DNA of 64,000 nt from VAXT01 sp963698015 (GTDB lineage Bacteria; Actinomycetota; Thermoleophilia; Gaiellales; Gaiellaceae). Positions 30,662 through 39,060 of the stretch are shown here, in pieces; the first letter of the stretch is position 1, and each line of letters opens with the position of its first letter. A program made the translations under genes and the position numbers. The notes beneath the pieces were generated by a model that saw only the letters and a program-made list of their open reading frames with translations, made no database searches and was not told where the DNA came from. The DNA lies in the NCBI GenBank assembly GCA_963698015.1, contig OY969109.1, positions 2,170,001 through 2,234,000 on the forward strand, given 5' to 3'.

Positions 30662-31709
30662 GCACCGCGAGCACGATGTAGATCGAGACCAGCGCCCAGC
30701 CTTCGAACATGACCGCTTCGCCGTCGCCCGTGATCTGCCAGACCGCGATCGCCGTCAGCGCGAGCGCACCGATGTAGACGGGCGAGAGCACGAACGTCAG
30801 GCGGTGCTCGAAGAAGAGCGAGAGCAGGACGAGCACGGGGAAGAGAAAAGCTGCGATCTGCGCGACGGAGTTCTTGACCACGGAGATCGCGAGATCGGAT
30901 CGGCCCTTGGCGGCGAGGGTGATCCCGACGATGTTCTCGACGGCGTTGCCGGCGATGCCGACGATCACGATCCCGGTGAACGCCTTTGAGATGCCCAGGG
31001 CCTCGACGGCGGGATCGAGCGCGTTCACGAACCAGTCGGAAACGAACGCGGCGCCGACGCCGGCGACCGCGAGCACGACGAGCCCGGTCGCGAAAGAGAA
31101 CTGAACGTGTGAGCCCTCCTCGAGCGCAGGCTCACCGCGATCGCTCCGCAGATAGCCCCAGAGCCAGACGCCGTAGACGGCGAGCAGAAGGACCGCGCCG
31201 ACGGCCGAGATCACGACGGCATGCTGGCTCGCACGATCGCCGACGGTGTTCGAGAGCCCGAGCAGGACGATGATGAAGACGGCGAGCAGGAGCAGGGTCG
31301 CCGTGTCGTTCGGCAACCGCTTGCGGAAGCGCATCACACCGTCCCGCGCGGAGAGCGAGCCCGCGACGATGGCGCACCCGAGGACGAGCAGCGCGTTCGC
31401 GAACAACGAGCCGAGGATCGACGTCTGGGCGACGACGACCTCGCCGGCCGCGAGCGCGAAGAGGACGACGAAGAGCTCGGGCAGGTTGCCGAGCGTCGAC
31501 TGCAGCAAGCCCGTCAGTGCAGGGCCGAACCGCGTTCCGACCGCCTCGGTCGCGATCCCGATTGTCCACGCGAGCCCGGCCAGCGCCGCCGCGGCGAACA
31601 GGAACACGGCCACCGGCTCGACGTCCGCGAAGTGGAGCACGCCGGTGACGACGCAAAGCGCCAGGATCCCGGCGAAGAGTGCGAGAGTCCGGCCCCTAGA
31701 GCCGGACAA
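30645..31709 (-). CDS. cax: Calcium/proton antiporter (CaxA type)
   Basis: About 354 residues with eleven hydrophobic segments and the two alpha repeats of the Cax branch: GPALTGLLQSTLGNLPELFVVLFAL and GIVIVGIAGNAVENIVGITLAAKGRSDLAISV (positions about 64-88 and 238-270). The acidic Glu in each GN..E motif carries the ion. TTG 31709 is proposed as the start because it overlaps the end of trpS; upstream in-frame codons translate to low-complexity Arg/Ser sequence. It is the last gene of the trp operon by position, an odd companion. Confidence 0.8.
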   Translation of the reverse strand: MSGSRGRTLALFAGILALCVVTGVLHFADVEPVAVFLFAAAALAGLAWTIGIATEAVGTRFGPALTGLLQSTLGNLPELFVVLFALAAGEVVVAQTSILGSLFANALLVLGCAIVAGSLSARDGVMRFRKRLPNDTATLLLLAVFIIVLLGLSNTVGDRASQHAVVISAVGAVLLLAVYGVWLWGYLRSDRGEPALEEGSHVQFSFATGLVVLAVAGVGAAFVSDWFVNALDPAVEALGISKAFTGIVIVGIAGNAVENIVGITLAAKGRSDLAISVVKNSVAQIAAFLFPVLVLLSLFFEHRLTFVLSPVYIGALALTAIAVWQITGDGEAVMFEGWALVSIYIVLAVLTFYE

Positions 31710-32679
31710 AGCCCATGCGCTCGTACATCGTCTCGAGGATCGGCGCGCTGGCCTCGCGGGCCTTGTCCGCACCTAGCGCCAGCATCCGCCGCAGCTCCCG
31801 CTCGTCTGCGCGGAGGGCGTTGTAGCGCTCCTGCATGGGCGCCAGGAGCTCGACCACAGCTTCGGCGACGCCCTCCTTGAACGCGCCGTAGCCCTGCCCG
31901 TCGAACTGTCCCTCGACCTCGCGGATCGAGCCGCCCGTGGCGACGGCCATGATCTCGATCAGGTTCGAGACTCCGGGCTTTCCCTCGGGATCGTGGCGCA
32001 CCTCGGTGCCCGAGTCGGTGACCGCGGTCTTGAACTTCTTGCGGATCACGTCGGGCGGGTCGATCAGCCGGACGACGCCCTGCGGCGCGCCGCGCGTGGT
32101 CGACATCAGGCGCTCCGGCTCCTGGAGGTTCTTGATCCGCGCGCCCTCCTCCGGGTAGACGCCTTCCGGAATCTTGAACGTCTCCCCGAAGCGGCCGTTG
32201 AAGCGCTCGGCGATGTTGCGCGCGAGCTCCACGTGCTGGCGCTGGTCGTCGCCGATCGGGACGATGTCGGCCTCGTAGAGAAGGATGTCGCCGACCATCA
32301 GCACCGGGTAGGTGAAAAGGCCGGCCGAGACGAACTCCTGGCCCTCGGACTTCTCCTTGAACTGGGTCATCCGGCGCAGCTCGCCGAAGCTCGTCACCGC
32401 GCCCAGCAGCCACGCGGCCTCGGCGTGGGCGACGACGTGGCTCTGGACGAACACCGTCGAGCGATCGGGATCGAGCCCGGTCGCGAACAGCCAGCCGGCG
32501 ACCGCGAGCGTCGACTCGTGCAGGACCTCCGGCTTGAACGGCGTCGTGATCGAGTGCATGTCGACGACGCAGAAGAACGCGTCGCCCTGCTCCTGGGTCG
32601 CGACGTACTGCCGGAATCCCCCGCTGTAGTTGCCGAGCGTCTTGTCCCCGGAGGACCGGATGCCCGAGAAGATCCGCAT
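31696..32679 (-). CDS. trpS: Tryptophan-tRNA ligase
   Basis: A 327-residue class I synthetase that charges tRNA-Trp. HIGH-equivalent TLGNYSG (residues 14-20) and the Trp-pocket block YPVLMVGDILLYEADIVPIGDDQRQHVELARNIA (about 124-157) are typical. The KMSKS loop is LMSTT at 191-195, followed by DPPDVIRKKFKTAVTDSGTE, so the usual lysines are absent. ATG 32679 overlaps the trpA stop (TGATG), making trpS part of the trp operon and so probably subject to its attenuator, which senses charged tRNA-Trp. Confidence 0.93.
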   Translation of the reverse strand: MRIFSGIRSSGDKTLGNYSGGFRQYVATQEQGDAFFCVVDMHSITTPFKPEVLHESTLAVAGWLFATGLDPDRSTVFVQSHVVAHAEAAWLLGAVTSFGELRRMTQFKEKSEGQEFVSAGLFTYPVLMVGDILLYEADIVPIGDDQRQHVELARNIAERFNGRFGETFKIPEGVYPEEGARIKNLQEPERLMSTTRGAPQGVVRLIDPPDVIRKKFKTAVTDSGTEVRHDPEGKPGVSNLIEIMAVATGGSIREVEGQFDGQGYGAFKEGVAEAVVELLAPMQERYNALRADERELRRMLALGADKAREASAPILETMYERMGFVRL

Positions 32680-33395
32680 CAGTCGATTATCGCCGGGACG
32701 GCGCTGTCGATGGCCGTGCGGAGCGACCGGACGTAGTCGCGCAGCGCGGCGGGCCCGCTCTGGGCGACCTCGACCACCCGCGAGCCGACGACGACGCCGT
32801 CGGCCAGCGCCGCAGCCGCCTGCGCGTGCTCCGGGGTCGAGATGCCGAAGCCGGCGTAGAGCGGCACGTCGGTCAGCGCCCGAGCCCGGGAGATGAGGCC
32901 CGCGAGGTGAGGGGAGAGGCGTTCGCGGGCCCCTGTCGTCCCGGTGAGAGTGACGAGGTAGAGCCAGCCGTCCGTCTCGCTGGCGGCCAGCTCCAGTCGC
33001 TCGTCGGTGGAAGTCGGTGCAACGAGTTGGATGCGGCGGAGGTCGGAGCGCTCGCCCGCCGGGAGGTCGGCGACGATCAGGCTTGTCGCACCTGCCGCCT
33101 CGGCGTCGGCTGCGAAGCGCTCGTAGCCGTGGGCCTCGAGCAGCGATGCGTAGGTCATCGGCACGAGCGGGACGTCGACTCGCTCACGCGTCTTCGCCAG
33201 GCATTCGAGGCACGCACCCGTCCGCATGCCGTTCGCGAGCGCGCGCTCGGCCGCCCGCCGGATCACGGGCCCGTCGGCGAGCGGGTCGGAGAACGGGAAC
33301 CCGAGCTCGACCAGGTCGGCGCCGCCCTCGACCGCGGCCTCGGCGAGCTCCGGCGTCTCCGGGCCGGCCATCAGGTAGACGACGAGCGCGCTCAC
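32679..33395 (-). CDS. trpA: Tryptophan synthase alpha chain
   Basis: A 238-residue TIM barrel that cleaves indole-glycerol phosphate to indole. The catalytic acids are Glu30 (LVELGFPFSDP) and Asp41 (ADGPVIRR), with the 11-residue spacing of the family. The phosphate loop is GFGISTPEHA and VVGSRVVE. GTG 33395 gives the expected short N-terminus; a longer version would add only low-complexity residues. Somewhat shorter than E. coli TrpA (268). Separated from trpB by 100 bp that holds a strong hairpin. Confidence 0.93.
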   Translation of the reverse strand: MSALVVYLMAGPETPELAEAAVEGGADLVELGFPFSDPLADGPVIRRAAERALANGMRTGACLECLAKTRERVDVPLVPMTYASLLEAHGYERFAADAEAAGATSLIVADLPAGERSDLRRIQLVAPTSTDERLELAASETDGWLYLVTLTGTTGARERLSPHLAGLISRARALTDVPLYAGFGISTPEHAQAAAALADGVVVGSRVVEVAQSGPAALRDYVRSLRTAIDSAVPAIID

Positions 33396-33439
33396 AGGCC
33401 CACGACCTCGCCACGGCACCGCTTGCGGTGCCGAATCAG

Positions 33440-33464
33440 CGCGCAGGGGCCCTGCCCCTGCGCG
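33440..33464 (-). other. Intercistronic hairpin between trpB and trpA
   Basis: CGCGCAGGGG, loop CCCTG, CCCCTGCGCG: a perfect 10-bp stem in the only sizeable gap of the trp operon (33396-33495). No T tract follows on the minus strand, so it is more likely an mRNA-stabilising or processing element than a terminator. Confidence 0.5.
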
Positions 33465-33495
33465 CGTCTGAAATGACCGGTCGAGACGATCGAGC

Positions 33496-34608
33496 TCAAA
33501 CCGAGACCGCTTCTAAGTCCTTGTCGCCGCGGCCGGAGAGGCAGACGAGCACGAGCTCCTCGTCCAGGTCGCGCGCCCGCGCGAGTGCGTGCGCGGGCTC
33601 GAGCGCCGGGAGGATGCCTTCGGTGCGGGCCAGATCCCGGAAGGCGGCGAGCGCTTCCTCGTCGGTCGCGCTCACGTACTCGGCGCGGCCTGTGTCGCGG
33701 AGGAACGCGTGCTCGGGACCGACGCCCGGGTAGTCGAGCCCCGCCGAGATCGAGTGCGCATCGAGCACCTGCCCGTCCTCGTCGGCGAGGATCGAGGAGC
33801 GCGCTCCGTGCAGGACTCCGGTGCGCCCGGAGCCGAGGCTGGCCGCTCCCGCGGCCTCGACGCCCACGAGTCGCACCTCCGGATCGTCCACGAACCCGGC
33901 GAAGAGCCCGATCGCGTTCGAGCCGCCGCCGACGCAGGCGACAGCGACCTCGGGGAGGCGTCCCTCAGCGGCGAGGATCTGCTCCCGGGCCTCGCGACCG
34001 ATCACCGCCTGGAGCTCGCGGACGAGCTCCGGATACGGATGCGGGCCGACGCACGAACCGAGGAGGTAGTGCGTCGTCTCGACGTTCGTCAGCCAGTCGC
34101 GGATCGCCTCGCTCGTCGCCTCGCGCAACGTCTTCGTCCCGAGCTCGACGGGGCGCACCTCGGCGCCGAGCAGGCGCATGCGCTCGACGTTCGGCCGCTG
34201 GCGGCGCATGTCCTCGGAGCCCATGTAGACGACGCACTCGAGCCCGAACCGCGCGCAGACGGTGGCGGCGGCGACGCCGTGCTGGCCCGCGCCCGTCTCG
34301 GCGACGATCCGCTGCTTGCCGAGCCGCTGGGCGAGGAGCGCCTGGCCGAGCGCGTTGTTCAGCTTGTGCGCGCCGGTGTGCAGGAGGTCCTCGCGCTTCA
34401 GGTAGAGACGCTTGCCCGGGGCGAAGCGCTCCGCCAGCGTCAGCGGGGTCGGCCGACCGCCGTAGCTGCGCCGCAGCTCGTCGAGCTCCTGTCCAAACTG
34501 GACATCGCCCCGGACCTGGTCCCAGGCCATGGCCAATTCGTCCAGGGCTGGGATCAGCGTCTCGGGCACGTAGCGCCCGCCGTACTCGCCGTAGACGCCG
34601 ACGGTCAT
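33496..34608 (-). CDS. trpB: Tryptophan synthase beta chain
   Basis: A 370-residue PLP enzyme that joins indole and serine. The PLP lysine is Lys82 in HTGAHKLNNALGQ, the phosphate loop is CVGGGSNAIG, and the catalytic-face blocks KREDLLHTG, VAETGAGQHG and GLDYPGVGPEHA are all present. It belongs to the TrpB1 class that works with TrpA. ATG 34608 overlaps the trpCF stop (ATGA). Confidence 0.95.
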   Translation of the reverse strand: MTVGVYGEYGGRYVPETLIPALDELAMAWDQVRGDVQFGQELDELRRSYGGRPTPLTLAERFAPGKRLYLKREDLLHTGAHKLNNALGQALLAQRLGKQRIVAETGAGQHGVAAATVCARFGLECVVYMGSEDMRRQRPNVERMRLLGAEVRPVELGTKTLREATSEAIRDWLTNVETTHYLLGSCVGPHPYPELVRELQAVIGREAREQILAAEGRLPEVAVACVGGGSNAIGLFAGFVDDPEVRLVGVEAAGAASLGSGRTGVLHGARSSILADEDGQVLDAHSISAGLDYPGVGPEHAFLRDTGRAEYVSATDEEALAAFRDLARTEGILPALEPAHALARARDLDEELVLVCLSGRGDKDLEAVSV

Positions 34609-35780
34609 GAGCGCACCGCCTCGACGAAGGCCCTGATCCGGTCGTGATCCTTGACGCCGGGCGAGAGCTCGAGCTGCGAGCTCGCGTCGACCGCCCAGGG
34701 GTGGACGGCCTCGATCGCATCGCGGACGTTTTCCGGCGCGAGGCGGCCGGCCAGGACGATGCGCCCTCCGCGCGTTGCGGCCCGCGCGTGGTGCCTCGGA
34801 TCCTCCTGCTCCCAGGGCAGATCGAGCACCTGGGCCACCGGCTCGACGCCGCGCAGGAGGACGGCGTCGCGGCCGCGGTGTCCGTTCTCGCGCTCGTAGA
34901 GCTGGACGAGGTCGGAGCCCGCCGCCGACCGCTCGCCGACGAAGACCGCGACCGAGAGCATCGTCGCGGGCACCGGCAGGACGCGCTCGGCGCGCCGCGG
35001 GCTCTCCCGGGCGAGGATGAACCCCGCGAGATCGGCGCCCGCCTCGGCCGCGGCGGCCACGTCCTCCTCGCGCGTCAGGCCGCAGATCTTCACGAGCGGG
35101 CGGTCGATCAGCTCGCGGAGCTTGGCCCCGGGGTCGGGCGCGCGCATCAGCGCCGATCCGACGAGCACCGCATCTGCTCCGGCGAGCTCGGCGGCCGCCG
35201 CCTGAGCGCGAGACTCGATCCCACTCTCGGCAACCACCACCCTTTCCGACTTAGTAACACTGTGTTGCAAAGTCGCTTCGGCGACGAGGTCGAGTTGCGC
35301 ATTCCGGTCGATCTCGAAGGTCGAGAGGTCGCGGGCGTTGATTCCGATCGGGTCCGCGCCAAGGGCGACCGCTCGCTCGAGCTCGTCGGCGTCGTGAGCC
35401 TCGACGAGCGTGTCGAGGCCGAGCTCGCGGGCGGCGGCCGTCAGCTGCGTCACCCGCTCGTCGTCGATGTCCCGCAGGAGCAGGAGGACCGCGTCCGCAC
35501 CGCTCCGTTTCAGCTCCGCCAGCTCGTCCGGCTCGCGGAAGAACCCTTTCGCGAGGAGCGGCAACGATGCTGCGGCGCGCGCGGCCCGCAGGTCGTCGAC
35601 CGATCCTGCGAAGCGCTCGTCGACGAGCACCGAGACGGCCGCTGCGCCTGCGCGCTCGAACTCGCGGGCCAGCACTCCGGGATCGGCGTCCGGCCGCAGG
35701 TCGCCGGCCGAGGGCGAGCGGCGCTTGATCTCGGCGATCGCCGAGAGACCGGGCCGGGCAAGGGCGTCGCGGAACCTCAT
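34605..35780 (-). CDS. trpCF: Bifunctional indole-glycerol-phosphate synthase / phosphoribosylanthranilate isomerase
   Basis: A 391-residue fusion of two TIM barrels. Residues 1 to about 215 are TrpC (AEIKRRSPSAGDLRPDADP, LLAKGFFR, GINARDLSTFEID, VVVAESGI); from about 220 the sequence is TrpF (VKICGLTREEDVAAAAEAGADLAGFI; PWAVDASSQLE). Together they catalyse steps 3 and 4 of tryptophan synthesis. The order C-F is that of E. coli, but a fusion is unusual among actinobacteria, where the two are normally separate. TrpF is slightly degenerate in its second half, yet key Cys and Asp remain. Start ATG 35780 overlaps trpD's stop. Confidence 0.92.
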   Translation of the reverse strand: MRFRDALARPGLSAIAEIKRRSPSAGDLRPDADPGVLAREFERAGAAAVSVLVDERFAGSVDDLRAARAAASLPLLAKGFFREPDELAELKRSGADAVLLLLRDIDDERVTQLTAAARELGLDTLVEAHDADELERAVALGADPIGINARDLSTFEIDRNAQLDLVAEATLQHSVTKSERVVVAESGIESRAQAAAAELAGADAVLVGSALMRAPDPGAKLRELIDRPLVKICGLTREEDVAAAAEAGADLAGFILARESPRRAERVLPVPATMLSVAVFVGERSAAGSDLVQLYERENGHRGRDAVLLRGVEPVAQVLDLPWEQEDPRHHARAATRGGRIVLAGRLAPENVRDAIEAVHPWAVDASSQLELSPGVKDHDRIRAFVEAVRS

Positions 35781-36802
35781 GCCGCCGCCACCGGTTCGCG
35801 TGAGAACGCGATCAGGGCCTCGAGCCGCTCCCCGGCCGCGCCGGAATCGATCGCCTCCCGCGCGAGGCCGACGCCTTCCGCGAGGTCGCGCGCCAGCCCG
35901 CCGGCCGCGATCGCGCCCGCAGCGTTGAGCAGCACGGCGTCGCGCTTCCCGCCGCCTGCGCCGGCCAAGATGCGACGAATCGTCTCGGCGTTCTCCACCG
36001 GATCGCCGCCGCCGAGCTCGTCGGGCGCGCAACGCTCGATCCCGAGGTCGAGCGGGTCGATCTCGCGTCTCCGCACCTGACCGTCCGCGACCTCGCAGAC
36101 GAGATTCGGCCCGGCCGGCGAGAGCTCGTCGACACCGGCAGCGCCGTGCACGACGAACGCACGCTCGGCGCCGAGCCGCGCGAGCACCTCCGCAATCGTC
36201 GGCACGAGCTCCGGCGCGTACACGCCGACGACCTGCGCCCGCGCACCCGCAGGGTTCGTCAGCGGCCCGAGCACGTTGAAGACGGTTCGCGTGGCCAGCT
36301 CACGGCGAACCGGCGCCGCGTGGCGCATCGCAGGGTGGTGCGTCGGCGCGAAGAGGAAGCCGAAGCCGAGCTCGTCGATCGAGCGCGCGATCGTCTCCGG
36401 AGGCAGCTCGAGGTTGAAGCCGAGCGCCTCGAGCACGTCCGCCGAGCCCGACGACGAGGAGACCGCGCGGTTCCCGTGCTTCGCGACCCCCGCGCCGGCG
36501 GCGGCCGCCACGAGCGCTGCAGCCGTCGAGATGTTGAACGTCCCGGCCCCGTCGCCTCCGGTCCCGGCCGTGTCGACGAGATCCGTGCGCCCGGGGCGGA
36601 CGACGAGCACGTGCTCGCGCATCGCCTCGGCGCAACCGGCGATCTCGTCGGCAGTCTCGCCCTTGATCCGCAGCGCGACGAGGAACGCGCCGATCTGCCC
36701 GGGCGTCGCCTCGCCGGCCATGATCGTGCGCATCACGTCGCGCGCGCCCTGCTGGGTCAGGTCGCGCCCGTCCATCAGCTCTGCGATGGCGGACTGGATC
36801 AC
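35777..36802 (-). CDS. trpD: Anthranilate phosphoribosyltransferase
   Basis: A 341-residue enzyme that adds PRPP to anthranilate. The PRPP loop is DTAGTGGDGAGTFNIST and the anthranilate-binding block KHGNRAVSSSSGSADVLEALG follows; the N-terminal helical domain begins IQSAIAELMDGRDLTQQGARDVM. GTG 36802 is taken as start because it overlaps the trpG stop (GTGA); the longer open frame above is read-through of trpG's complement. Separate from trpG, unlike in enterics. Confidence 0.94.
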   Translation of the reverse strand: MIQSAIAELMDGRDLTQQGARDVMRTIMAGEATPGQIGAFLVALRIKGETADEIAGCAEAMREHVLVVRPGRTDLVDTAGTGGDGAGTFNISTAAALVAAAAGAGVAKHGNRAVSSSSGSADVLEALGFNLELPPETIARSIDELGFGFLFAPTHHPAMRHAAPVRRELATRTVFNVLGPLTNPAGARAQVVGVYAPELVPTIAEVLARLGAERAFVVHGAAGVDELSPAGPNLVCEVADGQVRRREIDPLDLGIERCAPDELGGGDPVENAETIRRILAGAGGGKRDAVLLNAAGAIAAGGLARDLAEGVGLAREAIDSGAAGERLEALIAFSREPVAAA

Positions 36803-37356
36803 GCGGCCTCCAGGAAGTTCCGGATCAGCTGCGGCCCGAGGGGCGTGAGCACCGACTCGGGGTGGAACTGGACTCCGTGCACGGGCAGCTCGCGGTGGCG
36901 CACGGCCATGATCTCGCCGTCCGGAGCGGTCGCGGCCACCTCGAGCTCGTCGGGCACCCGGGTCGCTGCAAGCGAGTGGTAGCGCCCGGCCTCGAACTCC
37001 TCGGGCAGGTCGCGGAAGAGGCCGCGGCCGTCGGCGTGCACGGTCGTCGCCTTGCCGTGGACAAGCACGCGTGCGGCCCCGATCTCGCCGCCGAACGCCT
37101 CGACGATCGCCTGGTGCCCGAGGCAGACCCCGAGGGTGGGCCACCGAGAAAGGCGCTTCACGATCTCGAGCGTGTTCCCCGATCCGCTGGGTCGGCCGGG
37201 GCCGGGCGAGACGACGAGATGGGAGGGGCGAAGCCGCTCGGCCTCGTCGGCGTCGATCTCGTCGTTCCGGCGCACGACGACCTCGACGCCCCGCTCGGCG
37301 ATCATGTGCGCGAGGTTGTACGTGAAGCTGTCGTAGTTGTCGACGAGCAGGATCAC
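36799..37356 (-). CDS. trpG: Anthranilate synthase component II (glutamine amidotransferase)
   Basis: A 185-residue class I amidotransferase supplying ammonia to TrpE. The triad is Cys78 (GVCLGHQ), His165 and Glu167 (QFHPES), and the start is the standard ILLVDNYDSFTYNL. It starts with GTG overlapping trpE's stop. It may also serve aminodeoxychorismate synthase, as in organisms with one shared subunit; no pabA is seen here. Confidence 0.94.
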   Translation of the reverse strand: MILLVDNYDSFTYNLAHMIAERGVEVVVRRNDEIDADEAERLRPSHLVVSPGPGRPSGSGNTLEIVKRLSRWPTLGVCLGHQAIVEAFGGEIGAARVLVHGKATTVHADGRGLFRDLPEEFEAGRYHSLAATRVPDELEVAATAPDGEIMAVRHRELPVHGVQFHPESVLTPLGPQLIRNFLEAA

Positions 37357-38585
37357 AGCCGCGCCTCCGCGAGCTCGATCGCGCGCTCGACCGCGGCGAG
37401 CTTCTTCAGGCACTCGTCGTGCTCGAGCGCCGGAACCGAGTCGGCGACGATCCCCGCGCCGGCCTGCAGGTACGCCACGCCGTCGGAGAGGACCATCGTC
37501 CTGATCGCGATGCACGTGTCGAGCGCGCCCCCCGGCAGCGAGTAGCCGACCGCGCCGGCGTACGGGCCGCGCCGGTACTGCTCGAGCTCGGAGATGATCT
37601 GCATCGCCCGCACCTTCGGCGCGCCGGAGACGGTGCCGGCCGGGAAGCAGGCGCGCAGCAGGTCGAACGAGCTCACCTCGGGCTGCAGCTCGCCGACCAC
37701 CTCGGAGACGAGGTGCGTGACGTGCGAGAAGCGCTCCGGCTCGAGGAACCGCTCCACGTGCACCGTCCCCGCCTCGCACACGCGCGAGAGGTCGTTGCGG
37801 CCGAGGTCGACGAGCATCACGTGTTCTGCGCGGTCTTTCTCCGAGGCGAGGAGCCTCTCGACGTCGCCGGGCCCGCGCGGAATCGTCCCGGCAATCGGGT
37901 TCACGCTCGCGCGGCTCTCCTCGAGCTTGACGAGCGTTTCCGGCGAGGAGCCGATCAGCGCAAGCTCGCCGAGCTCGAGCAGAAACAGGTACGGCGACGG
38001 GTTCACGCGCCGGAGCGAGCGGTAGATGTCGACCGCGGACGCCCGGGTCGGCCGCTCCGCACGCTGCGAGAGGACGATCTGGAACGCGTCGCCCTCGCGG
38101 ATGTACTGCTTCGCCCGCTCGACGCCGCGCACGTACTCGAACCGTCCCGGCGAGCGGCGCGTCCGGCCGCCCGTCCCGTTGCGGCCCGCCTCGAGCCGGG
38201 TCAGCGGCCCGTCGAGCCGCTCCGCCACCTCGACCGGGTCGCCGCGCAGGATCTCGGCCATTCCGAGCACGTGGTCGAACTTGACGAGCGTGTCCGCGAC
38301 GACGAACAGGCTTTCGGGAAACTCCGGTCCGGTGTCGGGCAGCGGAACGGTCGGCTCGAGCTTCGCGATGTGGTCGTACCCGAGGTAGCCGACGACCGGC
38401 TCGTCGAGCGCCTCGGCGTCCTCGAAGCCGACGATCCGCGTCCCGTAACCCACGAACGAGTGCCGGCCCATGCGCCCGTGCTCGACGGACTCGAGCAGGA
38501 AGGAGGCGCCCTCCTCGGGCCGCAGGCGGAGGTACGCCCCGAGTGGAGTGACGAGATCTGTCGGTATGACGGTGGTTGCGTTCAT
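37353..38585 (-). CDS. trpE: Anthranilate synthase component I
   Basis: A 410-residue chorismate-using enzyme. The feedback site motif LLES is at residues 30-33, so inhibition by tryptophan is expected. The chorismate-binding domain has NPSPYLFLLELG, NPIAGTIPRG, EHVMLVDLGRNDL, GTVSGAPKVRAMQII and the final GAGIVADSVPALEH. It is shorter than E. coli TrpE (520), mainly through a compact N-terminal domain. ATG 38585 lies only a few bases after the T tract of the attenuator. Confidence 0.94.
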   Translation of the reverse strand: MNATTVIPTDLVTPLGAYLRLRPEEGASFLLESVEHGRMGRHSFVGYGTRIVGFEDAEALDEPVVGYLGYDHIAKLEPTVPLPDTGPEFPESLFVVADTLVKFDHVLGMAEILRGDPVEVAERLDGPLTRLEAGRNGTGGRTRRSPGRFEYVRGVERAKQYIREGDAFQIVLSQRAERPTRASAVDIYRSLRRVNPSPYLFLLELGELALIGSSPETLVKLEESRASVNPIAGTIPRGPGDVERLLASEKDRAEHVMLVDLGRNDLSRVCEAGTVHVERFLEPERFSHVTHLVSEVVGELQPEVSSFDLLRACFPAGTVSGAPKVRAMQIISELEQYRRGPYAGAVGYSLPGGALDTCIAIRTMVLSDGVAYLQAGAGIVADSVPALEHDECLKKLAAVERAIELAEARL

Positions 38586-38586
38586 G

Positions 38587-38625
38587 CAAAGAAAAAGACC
38601 TCCGGCTGGAGGTCTTCGGGCGGAA
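38587..38625 (-). terminator. trp operon attenuator (leader terminator)
   Basis: On the minus strand AAGACCTCC-AGCC-GGAGGTCTT (38595-38616) forms a perfect 9-bp hairpin followed at once by TTTTTCTTTG, an intrinsic terminator that ends two bases before the trpE start. Just upstream, TTCCGCCC (38618-38625) can pair with GGGCGGGA (38657-38664) near the end of the leader peptide gene; this is a possible antiterminator or pause element, judged by eye only. Confidence 0.8.
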
Positions 38626-38645
38626 CGGGCTGTCGGCCTAGATGC

Positions 38646-38711
38646 TCAGGCGACGCTCCCGCCCCGCTCGTGGCGCCAGGTCCAGGCCCAAAGAGTGGTC
38701 GAGAGAGTCAT
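38646..38711 (-). CDS. trpL: trp operon leader peptide (21 aa)
   Basis: A 21-codon ORF whose middle reads TTLWAWTWRHERGG: Trp at residues 8, 10 and 12, in a window where Trp is rare. It ends 29 bases before the attenuator stem on the same strand. This is the layout of ribosome-mediated attenuation: when charged tRNA-Trp is scarce, the ribosome stalls on the Trp codons and an alternative structure prevents termination. It is too short for ordinary gene finders. Confidence 0.85.
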   Translation of the reverse strand: MTLSTTLWAWTWRHERGGSVA

Positions 38712-38743
38712 TGCCACAAGGGTAGGTCGCTCGCGGGCGAGCG

Positions 38744-39037
38744 TCAAGCGCCGCCGGTCTCGTCGGTCGCCACCTCGCGCTTCGTGAGCGCGAAGATCTG
38801 CTCGTAGAACGCGCGCAGGCCGTCTCCCGAGAGCGGGCCGCGGTTCGCGCGTGCGAGGTCGCGGAGGATCCACTCCTCGCGTTCCGGGTCGACGAAATCG
38901 ATCCCGCGCGACTCCTTGTACGCCTTCAGCTGGGCGACGAGGCGCAGCCGCGCGTTGACCGCTTCGACGAGCGCGCGGTCGTTGTCCGAGATCTTGTCGC
39001 GGAACTGCTGGATGACTGGGTCGGTGTCATCGGGCAC
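38744..39037 (-). CDS. Chorismate mutase (AroQ class)
   Basis: A 97-residue all-helical protein of the CM_2 family that converts chorismate to prephenate. It starts PDDTDPVIQQFRDKISDNDRAL (usual pattern: ..R..ID.iD..L), then LVAQLKAYKESRGIDFVDPEREEWILRDL (positions about 33-61; Arg, Lys and Glu of the active site) and LRAFYEQIF. It lies just upstream of the trp leader in the same direction and diverges from DAHP synthase after 23 bp. In actinobacteria such a mutase often docks onto DAHP synthase. Confidence 0.88.
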   Translation of the reverse strand: MPDDTDPVIQQFRDKISDNDRALVEAVNARLRLVAQLKAYKESRGIDFVDPEREEWILRDLARANRGPLSGDGLRAFYEQIFALTKREVATDETGGA

Positions 39038-39060
39038 GGCGAATCTAGACTAGCGAGCCG

